A stretch of DNA of 45,553 bases from Kosakonia oryziphila (GCF_900094795.1 NZ_FMBC01000039.1:1-45553), one strand, 5' to 3'; positions 6,912 to 15,711 are shown, counted from the first letter of the stretch. Numbers and translations are program-made. The notes: a model not told the origin generated them from the letters alone.

Positions 6912-9827
6912 TTATGACGCTTCGGCAATCGCCGGGAAAGTGCTCGCAGTCAGCGGCTGGCGATGAACCCAGATATGCCCGTCGATAATGTTGACCGGCC
7001 AGACCCGTACCCGCAGCGAGTCATCGTCGAGGCTAATGCCGTCACATAGCCGGAAACGCTGTTTGTAGAGCGGCGAAATCACGATTGGCTCGCCCTCTTT
7101 ATCGCCGACCAAACCGCGCGCCAGCACATTGGCTTCGCTGCCCGGCTCGCGGTTATCCAGCGCAAAAATCTGCATGTCGCTGGCGGGCAGATGGAACAGT
7201 GCAATCTGCTGCTGCCCAAGGCGCGCGGCAACCCCGCTATTGGCCGGAATATCCGCCACCGCGCCAACATGAACCCATTCGGCTTCGGCATGCGGTAGCG
7301 TTGTCGCCTGCACGGGTTTTTCCTCGCTTCTGGCCGGGCGGATCTGCCCGCGCTCCGGCACCATCACCACCGCTTCATCCGGGCTCTCACTGTTGAGGAA
7401 GCCCCGGAACAACAGACGGTTTTCTGCACTATCCAGCGTGGTTTTCCATTCGCACTGGTAAGCGTCCACTACCTGTTGCATTTCACGCTCCAGCTCCGCG
7501 CCAATCTCCAGGCTGTCATGCAGGATCACTTGTTGTAAGTACGCAAGCCCACCTTCCATATTGTCGAGCCAGGTGCTGGTACGTTGCAGGCGATCGGCGG
7601 TGCGGATATAGAACATCAATACGCGGTCGATGGTGCGGATCAGCGCCTCGCTGTCGAGATCGCTGACGAACAAGTCCGCATGGCGCGGCTTCATGCCGCC
7701 ATTGCCGCAAACATACAGATTCCAGCCTTTATCGGTAGCGATCACGCCAATGTCTTTGCCCTGCGCTTCAGCGCATTCGCGGGTACAACCAGAAACAGCC
7801 ATTTTTATTTTGTGTGGCGAGCGCAGTCCCTTGTAGCGGTTCTCCAGTGTAATCGCCATGCCGGTGGAATCCTGTACGCCATAGCGGCACCAGGTGGAAC
7901 CGACGCAGGATTTCACCGTGCGCAGGGATTTGCCGTACGCGTGGCCGGTTTCAAACCCGGCGGCGATTAGCGTCTCCCAGATAGCTGGCAGTTGCTCCAG
8001 CCGCGCGCCAAACAGATCCACCCGCTGGCCACCGGTGATTTTGGTGTAGAGGTTATAGCGCTGCGCCACTTCGCCAATGGCGATCAAGCCCTGCGGCGTG
8101 ATTTCGCCTGCCGGAATACGTGGCACCACCGAATAAGTGCCATCTTTCTGGATATTGGCGAAGAAGCGGTCGTTGGTATCCTGCAACGGCAGATGCTGCG
8201 GTTTGAGTAGGTAATCATTCCAGCAGGAGGCCAGCAGGGAACCAACCAGCGGTTTGCACACTTCACAGCCGTGGCCTTTACCAAAGCGGCTAATCAGCTC
8301 ATCGAAGCTGCGGATCTCGTGCAGGCGGATCAGGTGATAAAGCTCCTGGCGCGACCAGGCAAAATGCTCGCAGAGATCTTTTTTCACCTCGACGCCAAGC
8401 TGTTGCAGCTCGTACTCCATCACCTGTTTCAGCAACGGCACGCAGCCGCCGCAGCCGGTTCCGGCTTTGGTACAGCTTTTTATCGCCCCCAGTTCGGTGC
8501 AGCCGCTGGCGACCGCCGCGGCAATGTCGCCTTTACTGACGTTGTGGCAGGAGCAGATTTGCGCACTGGCTGCCAGCGCCGCCACACCAAGGCCTTTCGG
8601 CGCATCGCCGGAACGGGCGGGTAAAATCAGCGTTTCCGGCTGCGCAGGCAGCGCCATACCGTTGAGCATCATTTGTAGCAGCATGCTGTAATCGGCGCTG
8701 TCGCCAATCAATACCGCGCCGAGCAGCCGTTTGCCGTCGGCGGAAACGACAATTTTCTTGTAGATCTCACGCGGGCCATCGGTCCACTGATAACTCTGGC
8801 AGCCTTCCGTTTTACCGTGCGCATCGCCGAGCGATGCCACTTCAACACCGAGCAACTTCAGTTTGGTGCTCATGTCCGCGCCGGTAAACGGCGTGTTGCG
8901 CGCGGCCAGCGTGTCCGCCACGCTGCGCGCCATCTGGTAACCGGGCGCCACAAGGCCGAAAATTTGCCCGTTCCACAATGCGCACTCGCCAATGGCGAAA
9001 ATAGACTCGTCGGAAGTGCGGCACTGGTCATCAATCACGATGCCACCACGCGGCCCTTTTTGCAGTTGTGCGCTCTCCGCCAGCTCATCGCGCGGGCGAA
9101 TACCGGCCGAGAAGAGCAGCAGATCGGTTTCCAGCCAGCTACCGTCGGCAAAGCAGAGGCGATGCTGCGCCTGCTCGCCATCAACGATCTCCCGCGTCTC
9201 TTTACGGGTATGCACCTGCACGCCAAGTGCTTCAATCTTGCGTTGCAGCATCATTGCGCCGCCGTCATCAAGCTGTACCGCCATCAGGCGCGGAGCAAAC
9301 TCTACAACGTGGGTTTCCAGCCCTAACTGACGCAGCGCGTTGGCCGCTTCCAGTCCCAGCAATCCGCCGCCGATCACCACGCCGCGTGTAGCCTTTTTCG
9401 CCTGCACGGCAATAGCGTCCAGATCGTCAAGAGTGCGGTAAACCAGGCAGCCAGGACGGTTATTGCCGCTGATCGGCGGTACGAAAGCGTAAGAACCGGT
9501 GGCGAGCACCAGCGTATCGTAATGCGTTTCTCCACCCTGTTCATCGCTCAAACAGCGACGTTCGCGATCGATAGCGACAATTTTACAGCCGCTGCGCAGG
9601 GTGATGCCGCTGTCGGCAAAAAAACAGTCACTGACCAGCGAGAGCGATTCGGCGCTGCGCCCGGCGAAGTATTCCGAGAGGTGGACACGGTCATAAGCGG
9701 GCAGACGCTCTTCGCCGAACACCACAATGTCGTAGTGCTGATGCAGCTCGCGTTCCACCAGTTGTTGCAGAAAATAGTGGCTGACCATGCCGTGCCCAAT
9801 GACGGCTAAAACCGGCTTTTTCATCAT
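6912..9827 (-). CDS. nasB: Assimilatory nitrite reductase, NirB-NirD fusion
   Basis: About 971 residues from the tandem ATGs at 9827/9824, chosen because AAGGAT lies just upstream; a longer frame from 9932 would run into nasD and lacks support. It reduces nitrite to ammonium with NAD(P)H. Order: an FAD/NAD(P) domain (VIGHGMVSH, then VVIGGGLLGLEAA), a BFD-like 2Fe-2S domain (CSCHNVSKGD and GTGCGGC, near residue 440), the sirohaem/4Fe-4S reductase core (CVGSTWCRYG and TRECAEAQGKD), and a C-terminal NirD-like Rieske-fold domain from about residue 860. That last domain is a separate protein in the E. coli nirBD system. It lies 31 bp after nasD and 18 bp before nasA. Confidence 0.95.
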   Translation of the reverse strand: MMKKPVLAVIGHGMVSHYFLQQLVERELHQHYDIVVFGEERLPAYDRVHLSEYFAGRSAESLSLVSDCFFADSGITLRSGCKIVAIDRERRCLSDEQGGETHYDTLVLATGSYAFVPPISGNNRPGCLVYRTLDDLDAIAVQAKKATRGVVIGGGLLGLEAANALRQLGLETHVVEFAPRLMAVQLDDGGAMMLQRKIEALGVQVHTRKETREIVDGEQAQHRLCFADGSWLETDLLLFSAGIRPRDELAESAQLQKGPRGGIVIDDQCRTSDESIFAIGECALWNGQIFGLVAPGYQMARSVADTLAARNTPFTGADMSTKLKLLGVEVASLGDAHGKTEGCQSYQWTDGPREIYKKIVVSADGKRLLGAVLIGDSADYSMLLQMMLNGMALPAQPETLILPARSGDAPKGLGVAALAASAQICSCHNVSKGDIAAAVASGCTELGAIKSCTKAGTGCGGCVPLLKQVMEYELQQLGVEVKKDLCEHFAWSRQELYHLIRLHEIRSFDELISRFGKGHGCEVCKPLVGSLLASCWNDYLLKPQHLPLQDTNDRFFANIQKDGTYSVVPRIPAGEITPQGLIAIGEVAQRYNLYTKITGGQRVDLFGARLEQLPAIWETLIAAGFETGHAYGKSLRTVKSCVGSTWCRYGVQDSTGMAITLENRYKGLRSPHKIKMAVSGCTRECAEAQGKDIGVIATDKGWNLYVCGNGGMKPRHADLFVSDLDSEALIRTIDRVLMFYIRTADRLQRTSTWLDNMEGGLAYLQQVILHDSLEIGAELEREMQQVVDAYQCEWKTTLDSAENRLLFRGFLNSESPDEAVVMVPERGQIRPARSEEKPVQATTLPHAEAEWVHVGAVADIPANSGVAARLGQQQIALFHLPASDMQIFALDNREPGSEANVLARGLVGDKEGEPIVISPLYKQRFRLCDGISLDDDSLRVRVWPVNIIDGHIWVHRQPLTASTFPAIAEAS

Positions 9828-9858
9828 CTGAATCCTTATCGAACGAGTGACAGAGACA

Positions 9859-10653
9859 TCAGGCCGCTTTCGGCTGCTTCTCGTACAGAAATTGCAAAAC
9901 CTGCTGGCGGTAGCGCTGATACTGTGCGTCATCGGCCAGCGCCACGCGCGAACGCGGATGTTCCAGCGCCACTTCCATAATTTCGCCGACCGTTGCCGCC
10001 GGGCCGTTGGTCATCATCATTACCCGATCGGAGAGCAGTACCGCTTCGTCGACGTCATGCGTGATCAGCACAATGGTGGTGCGCAGACGCTGCTGGATCT
10101 CCATCACCGCATCCTGCAAATGGGCGCGGGTTAAGGCGTCCAGCGCGCCAAAGGGTTCGTCCATCAGTAATACAGCGGGTTTCATCGCCAGCGCGCGGGC
10201 GATGCCGACGCGCTGCTTCATGCCACCGGAGATTTCGTGCGGGCGCTTGTCCCAGGCGTGGCTCATCTGTACCAGATCGAGGTTGTGCATGATCCACTCG
10301 TGCATTTCGGCTTTGCTCATTTCGCCGTGAAAAACCTGGCGAACGGCCAGCGCTACGTTGTCATAGGTGGTGAGCCACGGCAGCAGCGAGTGGTTCTGAA
10401 ACACCACGCCGCGCTCCGGCCCTGGACCGTCGATTTCGCGGTTATTGCACAGCAGGCCACCGTTGGTCGGCCGCGTCAGACCGGCAATCAGGTTTAATAA
10501 CGTTGATTTTCCACAACCGGAGTGGCCAATCAGGCTCAGGGTTTCACCGGCGTGGATATCAAAGCTGACACTATCCAGCGCGAGAAACTCGCCGCTGCTG
10601 GTGTTGAATCGCTGGCTGACCTGCTGAACCTGAATAATCGGATTGGTACGCAT
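9859..10653 (-). CDS. nasD: Nitrate ABC transporter ATP-binding protein
   Basis: A 264-residue NrtD/SsuB-type ATPase that energises nitrate uptake by NasFE. Motifs: Walker A GHSGCGKST, signature ISGGMKQRV, Walker B LLMDEPFG, and the H-loop in LITHD. The start at 10653 is preceded by AAGGAGG, so the longer upstream frame is rejected. It sits 10 bp after nasE and 31 bp before nasB. It lacks the long C-terminal solute-binding extension seen in cyanobacterial NrtC. Confidence 0.95.
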   Translation of the reverse strand: MRTNPIIQVQQVSQRFNTSSGEFLALDSVSFDIHAGETLSLIGHSGCGKSTLLNLIAGLTRPTNGGLLCNNREIDGPGPERGVVFQNHSLLPWLTTYDNVALAVRQVFHGEMSKAEMHEWIMHNLDLVQMSHAWDKRPHEISGGMKQRVGIARALAMKPAVLLMDEPFGALDALTRAHLQDAVMEIQQRLRTTIVLITHDVDEAVLLSDRVMMMTNGPAATVGEIMEVALEHPRSRVALADDAQYQRYRQQVLQFLYEKQPKAA

Positions 10654-10663
10654 CGTGGCCTCC

Positions 10664-11548
10664 TTAGCGGCTGGTATAGTTAAAACGGCTGGCAATCCAC
10701 ATCAGCCCCTGCTCCAGCAGCAGGCCGATCACGCCAATCACCACGATGGCAATAATGATGTTTTGCACATTGAGGTTGTTCCATTCGTTCCAGATCCAGA
10801 AACCGATACCGATGCCGCCGGTCAGCATTTCTGCTGCCACAATCACCAGCCAGGCAATGCCAATGGATAAACGCATGCCGGTGAGAATGCCGGGCAGCGC
10901 GGCGGGCAGCAGAATTTTGCGCATAATGGCGAACTCCGAAAGCTTCAGTACCCGCGCTACGTTCAGGTAATCCTGCGGGATCTGTCGCACGCCTTCGGCG
11001 GTGTTGAGGATCATCGGCCAGATCGAGCAGATAAAAATCGTCCAGCTTGAGGCCGGTTCCGCGCGCTGAAACAGCAGCAAACCAATCGGCAGCCAGGCCA
11101 GCGGACTGACCGGACGCAACAGTGAGATCAGCGGGTTGAGCATGTTGGCGACAAAACGGAAACGGCCAATCAAAAAGCCCGCCGGAATGCCAACCAGCGC
11201 CGCGAGCCCAAAACCTACCGCCACGCGCTGCAACGAGGCCAGCACGTTCCAGCCAATGCCCTGATCGTTCGGCCCGGCGATATAAAACGGATCGGCAAAG
11301 ATCGCCAGCGCCGCCTGCCAGGTTTGCCACGGTGTGGGAAAGTTTTTGCTGTTGAGCGCCGCCACCTGCCACAGGCAAATCAACAGGCCAATTCCGAGCA
11401 GCCCCGGCAGTACGCGCTGCATTAGCGGGCGTAACAGCGGTGAATGGCGTACTACCGGTTTAGTGGGCAGCGTTACAATTTCGGCTTCCACACGTGGCTG
11501 CGCCGTCTCTTCGCGGGGAATGGGGATAATTTGCGCCTGGTTTTTCAT
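10664..11548 (-). CDS. nasE: Nitrate ABC transporter permease
   Basis: A 294-residue inner-membrane protein of the NrtB/SsuC (BPD_transp_1) family that forms the nitrate channel with NasD. It has a charged cytoplasmic N-terminus (about 40 residues) and then about six hydrophobic segments. The cytoplasmic loop contacting the ATPase is in the RVLKLSEFAIMRKILLPAALPGI stretch, seen as the EAA-like motif near residues 200-220. A strong AGGAGG ribosome site precedes the ATG. It follows nasF by 10 bp. Confidence 0.95.
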   Translation of the reverse strand: MKNQAQIIPIPREETAQPRVEAEIVTLPTKPVVRHSPLLRPLMQRVLPGLLGIGLLICLWQVAALNSKNFPTPWQTWQAALAIFADPFYIAGPNDQGIGWNVLASLQRVAVGFGLAALVGIPAGFLIGRFRFVANMLNPLISLLRPVSPLAWLPIGLLLFQRAEPASSWTIFICSIWPMILNTAEGVRQIPQDYLNVARVLKLSEFAIMRKILLPAALPGILTGMRLSIGIAWLVIVAAEMLTGGIGIGFWIWNEWNNLNVQNIIIAIVVIGVIGLLLEQGLMWIASRFNYTSR

Positions 11549-11558
11549 TAGCGACCTC

Positions 11559-12815
11559 CTATTTCTTTACGCTAAAGCCGCTGGCATAAGCAGCAGGGTT
11601 GCTACCATCCCAGCGAATGCCATCGATCAGGACGCTGCTGCGCATGTCGCTGTCCGGCAGCGGGACGTTGCCGACAGCGGCAGCAGCCTGTTTGTAGATG
11701 TCGATACGGTTAACCTTACGGGCGACACCGAGGTAATCCGGGTCGCTGGCGAGCAGCCCCCAGCGCTTATGCTGAGTGAGGAACCACATGCCGTCGGAGA
11801 GCCACGGATAGTTGACGGAGCCGTCGTGGAAGAAGCGCATCGCGTGTTCATCCTTCCAGCTTTTACCCAGGCCGTTTTCGTACTGCCCGAGCATGCGCCC
11901 GAGAATGGTTTCCTCTTTGGTGTTGAGGTAAGCGCGCTCGGCAATCACCTGCGCCGTTTCACGGCGGTTATCGTCGGAGGCGTCAATCCAGCGCGAAGCC
12001 TCAAGAATGGCAGCGGTCAGCGCGCGGGCGCTGTTGGGGTTTTTAGCTACCCAGTCTGCGCGGGTACCAAGCACTTTTTCCGGATGATCAGGCCAAATAT
12101 CCTGCGTGGTGGCGGCAGTAAAACCGATGTCATCACTGATGGCGCGCTGGTTCCACGGTTCGCCCACGCAGTAGCCGACCATGTTGCCGATCTTCATGTT
12201 CATCACCATTTGCGGCGGTGGCACCACCACGCTGCGAATGTCGTTGAGCGGATTGATGCCCGCGCTGGCTAGCCAGTAGTTGAGCCACATGGCGTGCGTG
12301 CCGGTGGGAAAGGTCTGGGCAAAGGTGTAAGTGCCCGCCGGGCTGGCGGTGATATATTTTTGCAGCGAGGCTAAGTCGTTAACGCCCGCCTCGTGCAACT
12401 GGTTCGCCAGCGTGATCCCCTGCCCGTTCTGGTTGATGGTCATCAGCGCCGCCATCTCGGTTTGCGGCCCGGAAAGCCCCATTTGCAGGCCATAAAGCTG
12501 GCCGTAGAGAATGTGCGACGCGTTCAGTTCTCCGGAAACCAACTTGTCGCGTACGGCGGCCCAACTGGCTTCTTTGCTCGGCACAATGGTGATGCCATAT
12601 TTTTTGTCGAAACCTTTAACGGCGGCCATTACCACCGAGGCGCAATCCGTCAGCGGGATAAAACCGACACGAATTTCAGTCAGTTCCGGCGCATCCGAGC
12701 CTGCGGCCCATGCGCGATTGATCCCCCCTGGCAGTAACAGGCTGCTGCCCAGCGCCGCGCTGCCCAGTAAAAACTGCCGACGGGAAACCGTCATACCTTT
12801 GTTGCCATCGCTCAT
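11559..12815 (-). CDS. nasF: Nitrate-binding protein with Tat signal peptide
   Basis: A 418-residue periplasmic nitrate receptor of the NrtA/CmpA family, feeding NasED. The start at 12815 is preferred: GAGGG lies just before it and the longer frame would begin inside the leader terminator. The N-terminus carries SRRQFLLGSAALGSS, a twin-arginine export signal, so the protein is probably exported folded; a cleavage site is likely near residue 38 after RAWA. The mature domain contains IRVGFIPLTDCASVVMA and the YCVGEPWN block typical of this family. First gene of the nasFEDBA operon; expression is governed by the leader at 12846-12936. Confidence 0.95.
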   Translation of the reverse strand: MSDGNKGMTVSRRQFLLGSAALGSSLLLPGGINRAWAAGSDAPELTEIRVGFIPLTDCASVVMAAVKGFDKKYGITIVPSKEASWAAVRDKLVSGELNASHILYGQLYGLQMGLSGPQTEMAALMTINQNGQGITLANQLHEAGVNDLASLQKYITASPAGTYTFAQTFPTGTHAMWLNYWLASAGINPLNDIRSVVVPPPQMVMNMKIGNMVGYCVGEPWNQRAISDDIGFTAATTQDIWPDHPEKVLGTRADWVAKNPNSARALTAAILEASRWIDASDDNRRETAQVIAERAYLNTKEETILGRMLGQYENGLGKSWKDEHAMRFFHDGSVNYPWLSDGMWFLTQHKRWGLLASDPDYLGVARKVNRIDIYKQAAAAVGNVPLPDSDMRSSVLIDGIRWDGSNPAAYASGFSVKK

Positions 12816-12845
12816 TGCCACCCTCTTGCTCACCGTTGCGGATGC

Positions 12846-12900
12846 AAAAAAAAACGGCGTCCATAAGCCGGTGCAAAGCTGCACGCTTATGGACGCCGTT
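12846..12900 (-). terminator. Leader terminator of the nas operon
   Basis: On the minus strand, AACGGCGTCCATAAGC (12900-12885) pairs perfectly with its complement at 12868-12853, a 16-bp stem, and is followed by nine Ts (complement of the A-run 12846-12854). The loop contains a further 4-bp stem (GTGC/GCAC). It lies between the promoter and nasF, so it should stop transcription unless NasR intervenes. The 5' arm overlaps the second ANTAR hairpin, making the two structures mutually exclusive. Confidence 0.93.
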
Positions 12901-12936
12901 GTCCGGTTGACGCGGCACCGACCGCCGTTGGCCGAT
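12891..12936 (-). promoter_or_regulatory. NasR antiterminator RNA: two hexaloop hairpins
   Basis: The ANTAR-binding RNA motif consists of two hairpins with six-base loops having A at position 1 and G at position 4. Hairpin 1 (12936-12917) has a 7-bp stem with two G-U pairs and loop AACGGC. Hairpin 2 (12904-12891) has stem GGAC/GTCC and the same loop AACGGC. They are 12 bases apart. Hairpin 2 uses bases needed for the terminator stem, so NasR binding should release read-through. The ANTAR protein NasR is encoded just upstream. Confidence 0.88.
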
Positions 12937-12968
12937 AGTGCGTCTATGTTAATTTCTCAATAAATAAA

Positions 12969-12983
12969 GCAAACGCTGTGCCA
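12969..12983 (-). promoter_or_regulatory. Sigma-54 promoter of the nas operon
   Basis: On the minus strand TGGCAC-N5-TTGC, an exact match to the -24/-12 consensus with correct spacing. The predicted transcript start is near 12957, about 21 bases before the first ANTAR hairpin. Confidence 0.88.
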
Positions 12984-13058
12984 GAATAAGTGGTATCGCT
13001 TCAACAGGCGTAATTCCACACTTTGTGTAAAATTCACTCGTTTGCCGGGCGCGTTTTC

Positions 13059-13096
13059 GCACTGCCGGAGAGCATATTTCGCACCCCGGATGTGCA
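13059..13096 (-). promoter_or_regulatory. NtrC enhancer site(s) upstream of nas
   Basis: GCAC-N7-GTGC at 13081-13095 with an outer CG/CA context matches the NtrC dyad. It lies about 125-140 bp upstream of the predicted start and directly after the nasR stop. A weaker dyad (GCAC-N7-GAGC, 13059-13073) lies 22 bp away, two helical turns, as paired NtrC sites usually do. Only the first site is convincing. Confidence 0.7.
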
Positions 13097-13097
13097 G

Positions 13098-14357
13098 CTA
13101 CTCCTTAGGTGGTAGCGGGAAAACATCCGCGACCGCCAGCATCGCACCAGCTATCTCCACCAGCTTTTTGTTCTGATTCATCGCCATGCTGCGCAGGGTT
13201 TTATAGGCCTCTTCTTCACTGAGCTGGCGATGCTGCATCAGCAGGCTTTTGGCGCGCTCAATCTGTTTGCGTTCGTTGAGCGTTTCCCGCAGCGCCGCCA
13301 GTTCGGTATCCAGCGCCTGTAAGCGGCGAGACTGCTGCTGCACCAGCGTTAAGAGTGAACGCCCGAGCTGTGGGCGTACGCCGCCGCTCTCCAGCCAGCC
13401 ATGATTGTCGATAAACACCGAATAGCGGCTCTCTTCTTCCGGCTGCGGCATCAGGCTTTCGATATCGGCCTGTTGTTGATGGCTGGCCTGTTCAGCGGCA
13501 GCAATGCGTGCGCGGCAGTGCGCCATCAGCGTCTCCGCCAGCGTATCTTCCTCCTGCTTCATTGCATCAATACGTTGAGTGGCGAGCGCAAACCAACGCA
13601 AACCGCTGTCCGCTGCAAATCCTTCGCGCCCGCTACAGGCAATGCGCCGCAGACGCTCAAACTGGCTGTCGGTCTGCACCTGTTGCCAGCGCAACCGGTG
13701 TTGCTCATCGGCAAAATCCGCAAAGGTGGCGAAGCAGCGCTCCTGGCGCTCAATCAGATCGAGTAACTTTTGCCGAGTTTCTTCGCTGAATTGACCGGCG
13801 GCAAAGGCGGCGGCGGCAATGGCCCGCTCTTGCCCGGCAAACTCCTTCCCCTGCATAAAACTGAACATGGCGATCAGCGCGCGCGAGATGTCCGGTTCGG
13901 CGGCGGTATCGGTGAGTTCAAACACCAGCGACAGCAAATGGCGAATGATGTCGTTAAAGAAGCTCATCGCCTGCGGCAGCGGCAGTTTGCGTTGGCGAAT
14001 TTGCTGGCGCAGTGCGGGCAGCAGGCTGAGCGCGTAGATCACGCTGGCAACGTGGCTGAACAGGCGGCTGGCCTGCGGGCTGGCTGCAATCTGGCTCTCC
14101 AGCGTGTCGAGTTGCGCCAGCAACGGCGCCTGTGCCCCGGCAACATCGCGCTCGCGCAGGGAAAGCTCATCAGCAAACTGCCCTTCGCCCGCGCAAAGAA
14201 ACATATTCGAGGTGCCGCGCTCGCGTTGCAGCATATGCACCAACTGGCTGATTTTGCCTACCAGTTCACCGCGTTGCAGCAGATAACGCAGGCTGTTCAG
14301 TTCACACTGGCGTGATGCCAGCAAAAAACGAATGGTGGTTGATGAGTTGGCAATCAT
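13098..14357 (-). CDS. nasR: Nitrate-responsive antiterminator NasR
   Basis: A 419-residue cytoplasmic regulator. Residues about 40-330 form the all-helical nitrate/nitrite-sensing NIT domain (HMLQRERGTSNMFLC near its start). The C-terminus (about 345-405) is an ANTAR RNA-binding domain, with ERKQIERAKSLLMQHRQLS followed by EEEAYKTLRSMAMNQNKKL. On ligand binding it would bind the nas leader hairpins and prevent termination. A GGGGAG ribosome site precedes the ATG. It lies upstream of, and in the same direction as, nasF, with the enhancer and promoter between them, so it is probably transcribed separately. Confidence 0.96.
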   Translation of the reverse strand: MIANSSTTIRFLLASRQCELNSLRYLLQRGELVGKISQLVHMLQRERGTSNMFLCAGEGQFADELSLRERDVAGAQAPLLAQLDTLESQIAASPQASRLFSHVASVIYALSLLPALRQQIRQRKLPLPQAMSFFNDIIRHLLSLVFELTDTAAEPDISRALIAMFSFMQGKEFAGQERAIAAAAFAAGQFSEETRQKLLDLIERQERCFATFADFADEQHRLRWQQVQTDSQFERLRRIACSGREGFAADSGLRWFALATQRIDAMKQEEDTLAETLMAHCRARIAAAEQASHQQQADIESLMPQPEEESRYSVFIDNHGWLESGGVRPQLGRSLLTLVQQQSRRLQALDTELAALRETLNERKQIERAKSLLMQHRQLSEEEAYKTLRSMAMNQNKKLVEIAGAMLAVADVFPLPPKE

Positions 14358-14421
14358 GCGCGTGCTCCCCGGAAGTCATGCCGGATTAATGCAAGCAACG
14401 CGCCAGGACGGAAAGTACAGG

Positions 14422-15009
14422 TTATACGCTTGCCTGAACCATCGCTATAATCACCGCTTTCAGTTCATCTTTAGCTTGCGCTTCGGTTATTGCACCCTGT
14501 ACCGCCGCCCATGACACCCCTTCCGCCGCGCCGAGCATGGCCCACAATGCCGCATCACGTAATGGTTGCGCGCAAAATGGCGCGAACAGTGCGCGGCACT
14601 TCTCAATGAAATCGGCGGCATATTCCCGGCGGATTTTCTCCAGCTCCGGCGTGCCCGCAAGCGCCGCCAGTACACTGGGCATTTCACGCCCTTGCAGCAG
14701 TACGCATTCGATATAGGCGGTGGCGATCACCGCCGCCCGTGGCGCCAGTTCAGCTTTGGCAGTGCGCAGTGCATCGTCCATTTTTTGGTTCTGCCGCTGA
14801 TCGTATTCACGATACAACGCGGCCAGCAGGCCGGAGCGGCTGGTGAAATGGTCGTAAACCACGGGCTTGGTGACACCGGCGAGTTCAGCAAGATGGCTGA
14901 GTGTCAGCGCTTCCGTGCCTTTATCGTGAATGATTTGCCAGGCCACCGCCACCAGTTGGCTAAAACGTGCTTCCCGCGTGAGTCGCTGACGTGTACCAGT
15001 TGCGGTCAT
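14422..15009 (-). CDS. TetR-family repressor, divergent from the oxidoreductase
   Basis: A 195-residue regulator. The N-terminal helix-turn-helix is clear (ALTLSHLAELAGVTKPVVYDHF, residues about 36-57), followed by a TetR_C-type ligand domain containing LAALAGTPELEKIRREY. GGAGAAAG lies before the ATG. It is divergent from the flavodoxin-like oxidoreductase at 15123, and the shared intergenic region contains two copies of TACCAAwGGTA, the likely operators. By analogy it would repress itself and the oxidoreductase until a small molecule, perhaps a quinone or aromatic electrophile, relieves it; the ligand is a guess. Confidence 0.88.
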   Translation of the reverse strand: MTATGTRQRLTREARFSQLVAVAWQIIHDKGTEALTLSHLAELAGVTKPVVYDHFTSRSGLLAALYREYDQRQNQKMDDALRTAKAELAPRAAVIATAYIECVLLQGREMPSVLAALAGTPELEKIRREYAADFIEKCRALFAPFCAQPLRDAALWAMLGAAEGVSWAAVQGAITEAQAKDELKAVIIAMVQASV

Positions 15010-15021
15010 CCTCTTTCTCCG

Positions 15022-15080
15022 TTGACAAGGTTATATACCAAAGGTAACTTACCATGAGTAGGTTACCAATGGTATATAAG
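15022..15080. promoter_or_regulatory. Twin TetR operators and promoter
   Basis: TACCAAAGGTA (15036-15046) and TACCAATGGTA (15064-15074) are each dyads and lie inside a larger inverted repeat with arms 15031-15048 and 15061-15080. TTGACA at 15022-15027 is a candidate -35 for the rightward gene, with a weak -10 (TAACTT) 17 bp on, overlapping the first operator. This is the expected arrangement for repression. Confidence 0.75.
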
Positions 15081-15122
15081 ATTACGTCCGTTCATCGCCG
15101 ATGGCAACTGAGGAGGTTTCGT

Positions 15123-15710
15123 ATGCACGCTTTGATCGTGGTATCGCACCCGCTGGAGAGTTCATTAACACACGCTCTGGCGCAGGCGGTCGCCGAAGGT
15201 ATTCGCCAACAGGGACAACACAGCGTTGAAATCGCCGACCTGGCACGAGAAGGGTTTGACCCGCGCTTTTCACCAGCGGATGTCGCTGCCTTCAACCAAA
15301 CCGCGCCGCTGCCCGCCGATGTGCTCGCCGAACAGGCGCGTATTGCTGGCGCCGATGCGCTGGTGCTGGTGTTTCCCATTTACTGGTGGACGATGCCGGG
15401 GCTGTTAAAGGGCTGGATCGATCGCGTCTTTAGCAACGGTTGGGCCTATGCCGATAGCGGCGAAGGCAAAGTGATGAAAAAGCTCGGCCATTTGCCGATT
15501 CACCTCGTGGCGCTGGGTGGTGCCGATCGCCAAACCTTCGAAAAGCATGGTTATGCCCAATCCTGGAACACGCAAATTGCGCACGGTATTTTTGATTACT
15601 GCGGCGCACCGGTGCTGACCAATGCCACGCTGATGCTGCCGGATCCCCGCTGCGCGGAAGCGGCTTTGCAGCAGGCAAGGGAGATTGGCCGCAACGTCTT
15701 TAACCGCTGA
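15123..15710 (+). CDS. NAD(P)H-dependent quinone oxidoreductase-like flavoprotein
   Basis: A 195-residue flavodoxin-fold protein of the NQO/KefF/MdaB group, predicted to bind FMN or FAD and reduce quinones or similar compounds with NAD(P)H. The strand-loop MHALIVVSHPLESSLTHAL near the N-terminus and the block FPIYWWTMPGLLKGWIDRVF (about residues 84-103) are the family signatures. AGGAGG precedes the ATG at 15123, which rules out the upstream start at 15054. It lies divergent from the TetR gene; the substrate is not known. Confidence 0.85.
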   Translation: MHALIVVSHPLESSLTHALAQAVAEGIRQQGQHSVEIADLAREGFDPRFSPADVAAFNQTAPLPADVLAEQARIAGADALVLVFPIYWWTMPGLLKGWIDRVFSNGWAYADSGEGKVMKKLGHLPIHLVALGGADRQTFEKHGYAQSWNTQIAHGIFDYCGAPVLTNATLMLPDPRCAEAALQQAREIGRNVFNR

Positions 15711-15711
15711 G

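Noticed and set aside
9828-9932. Upstream 35-codon extension of nasB
   Set aside because: It overlaps the end of nasD, has no ribosome site and does not resemble NirB N-termini; the ATG pair at 9827/9824 has one.
12816-12884. Upstream extension of nasF
   Set aside because: It starts inside the terminator hairpin and would separate the Tat motif from the N-terminus; GAGGG precedes the internal ATG.
13401-14315. Several frames opposite nasR
   Set aside because: Shadow frames of a confident NIT-ANTAR gene.
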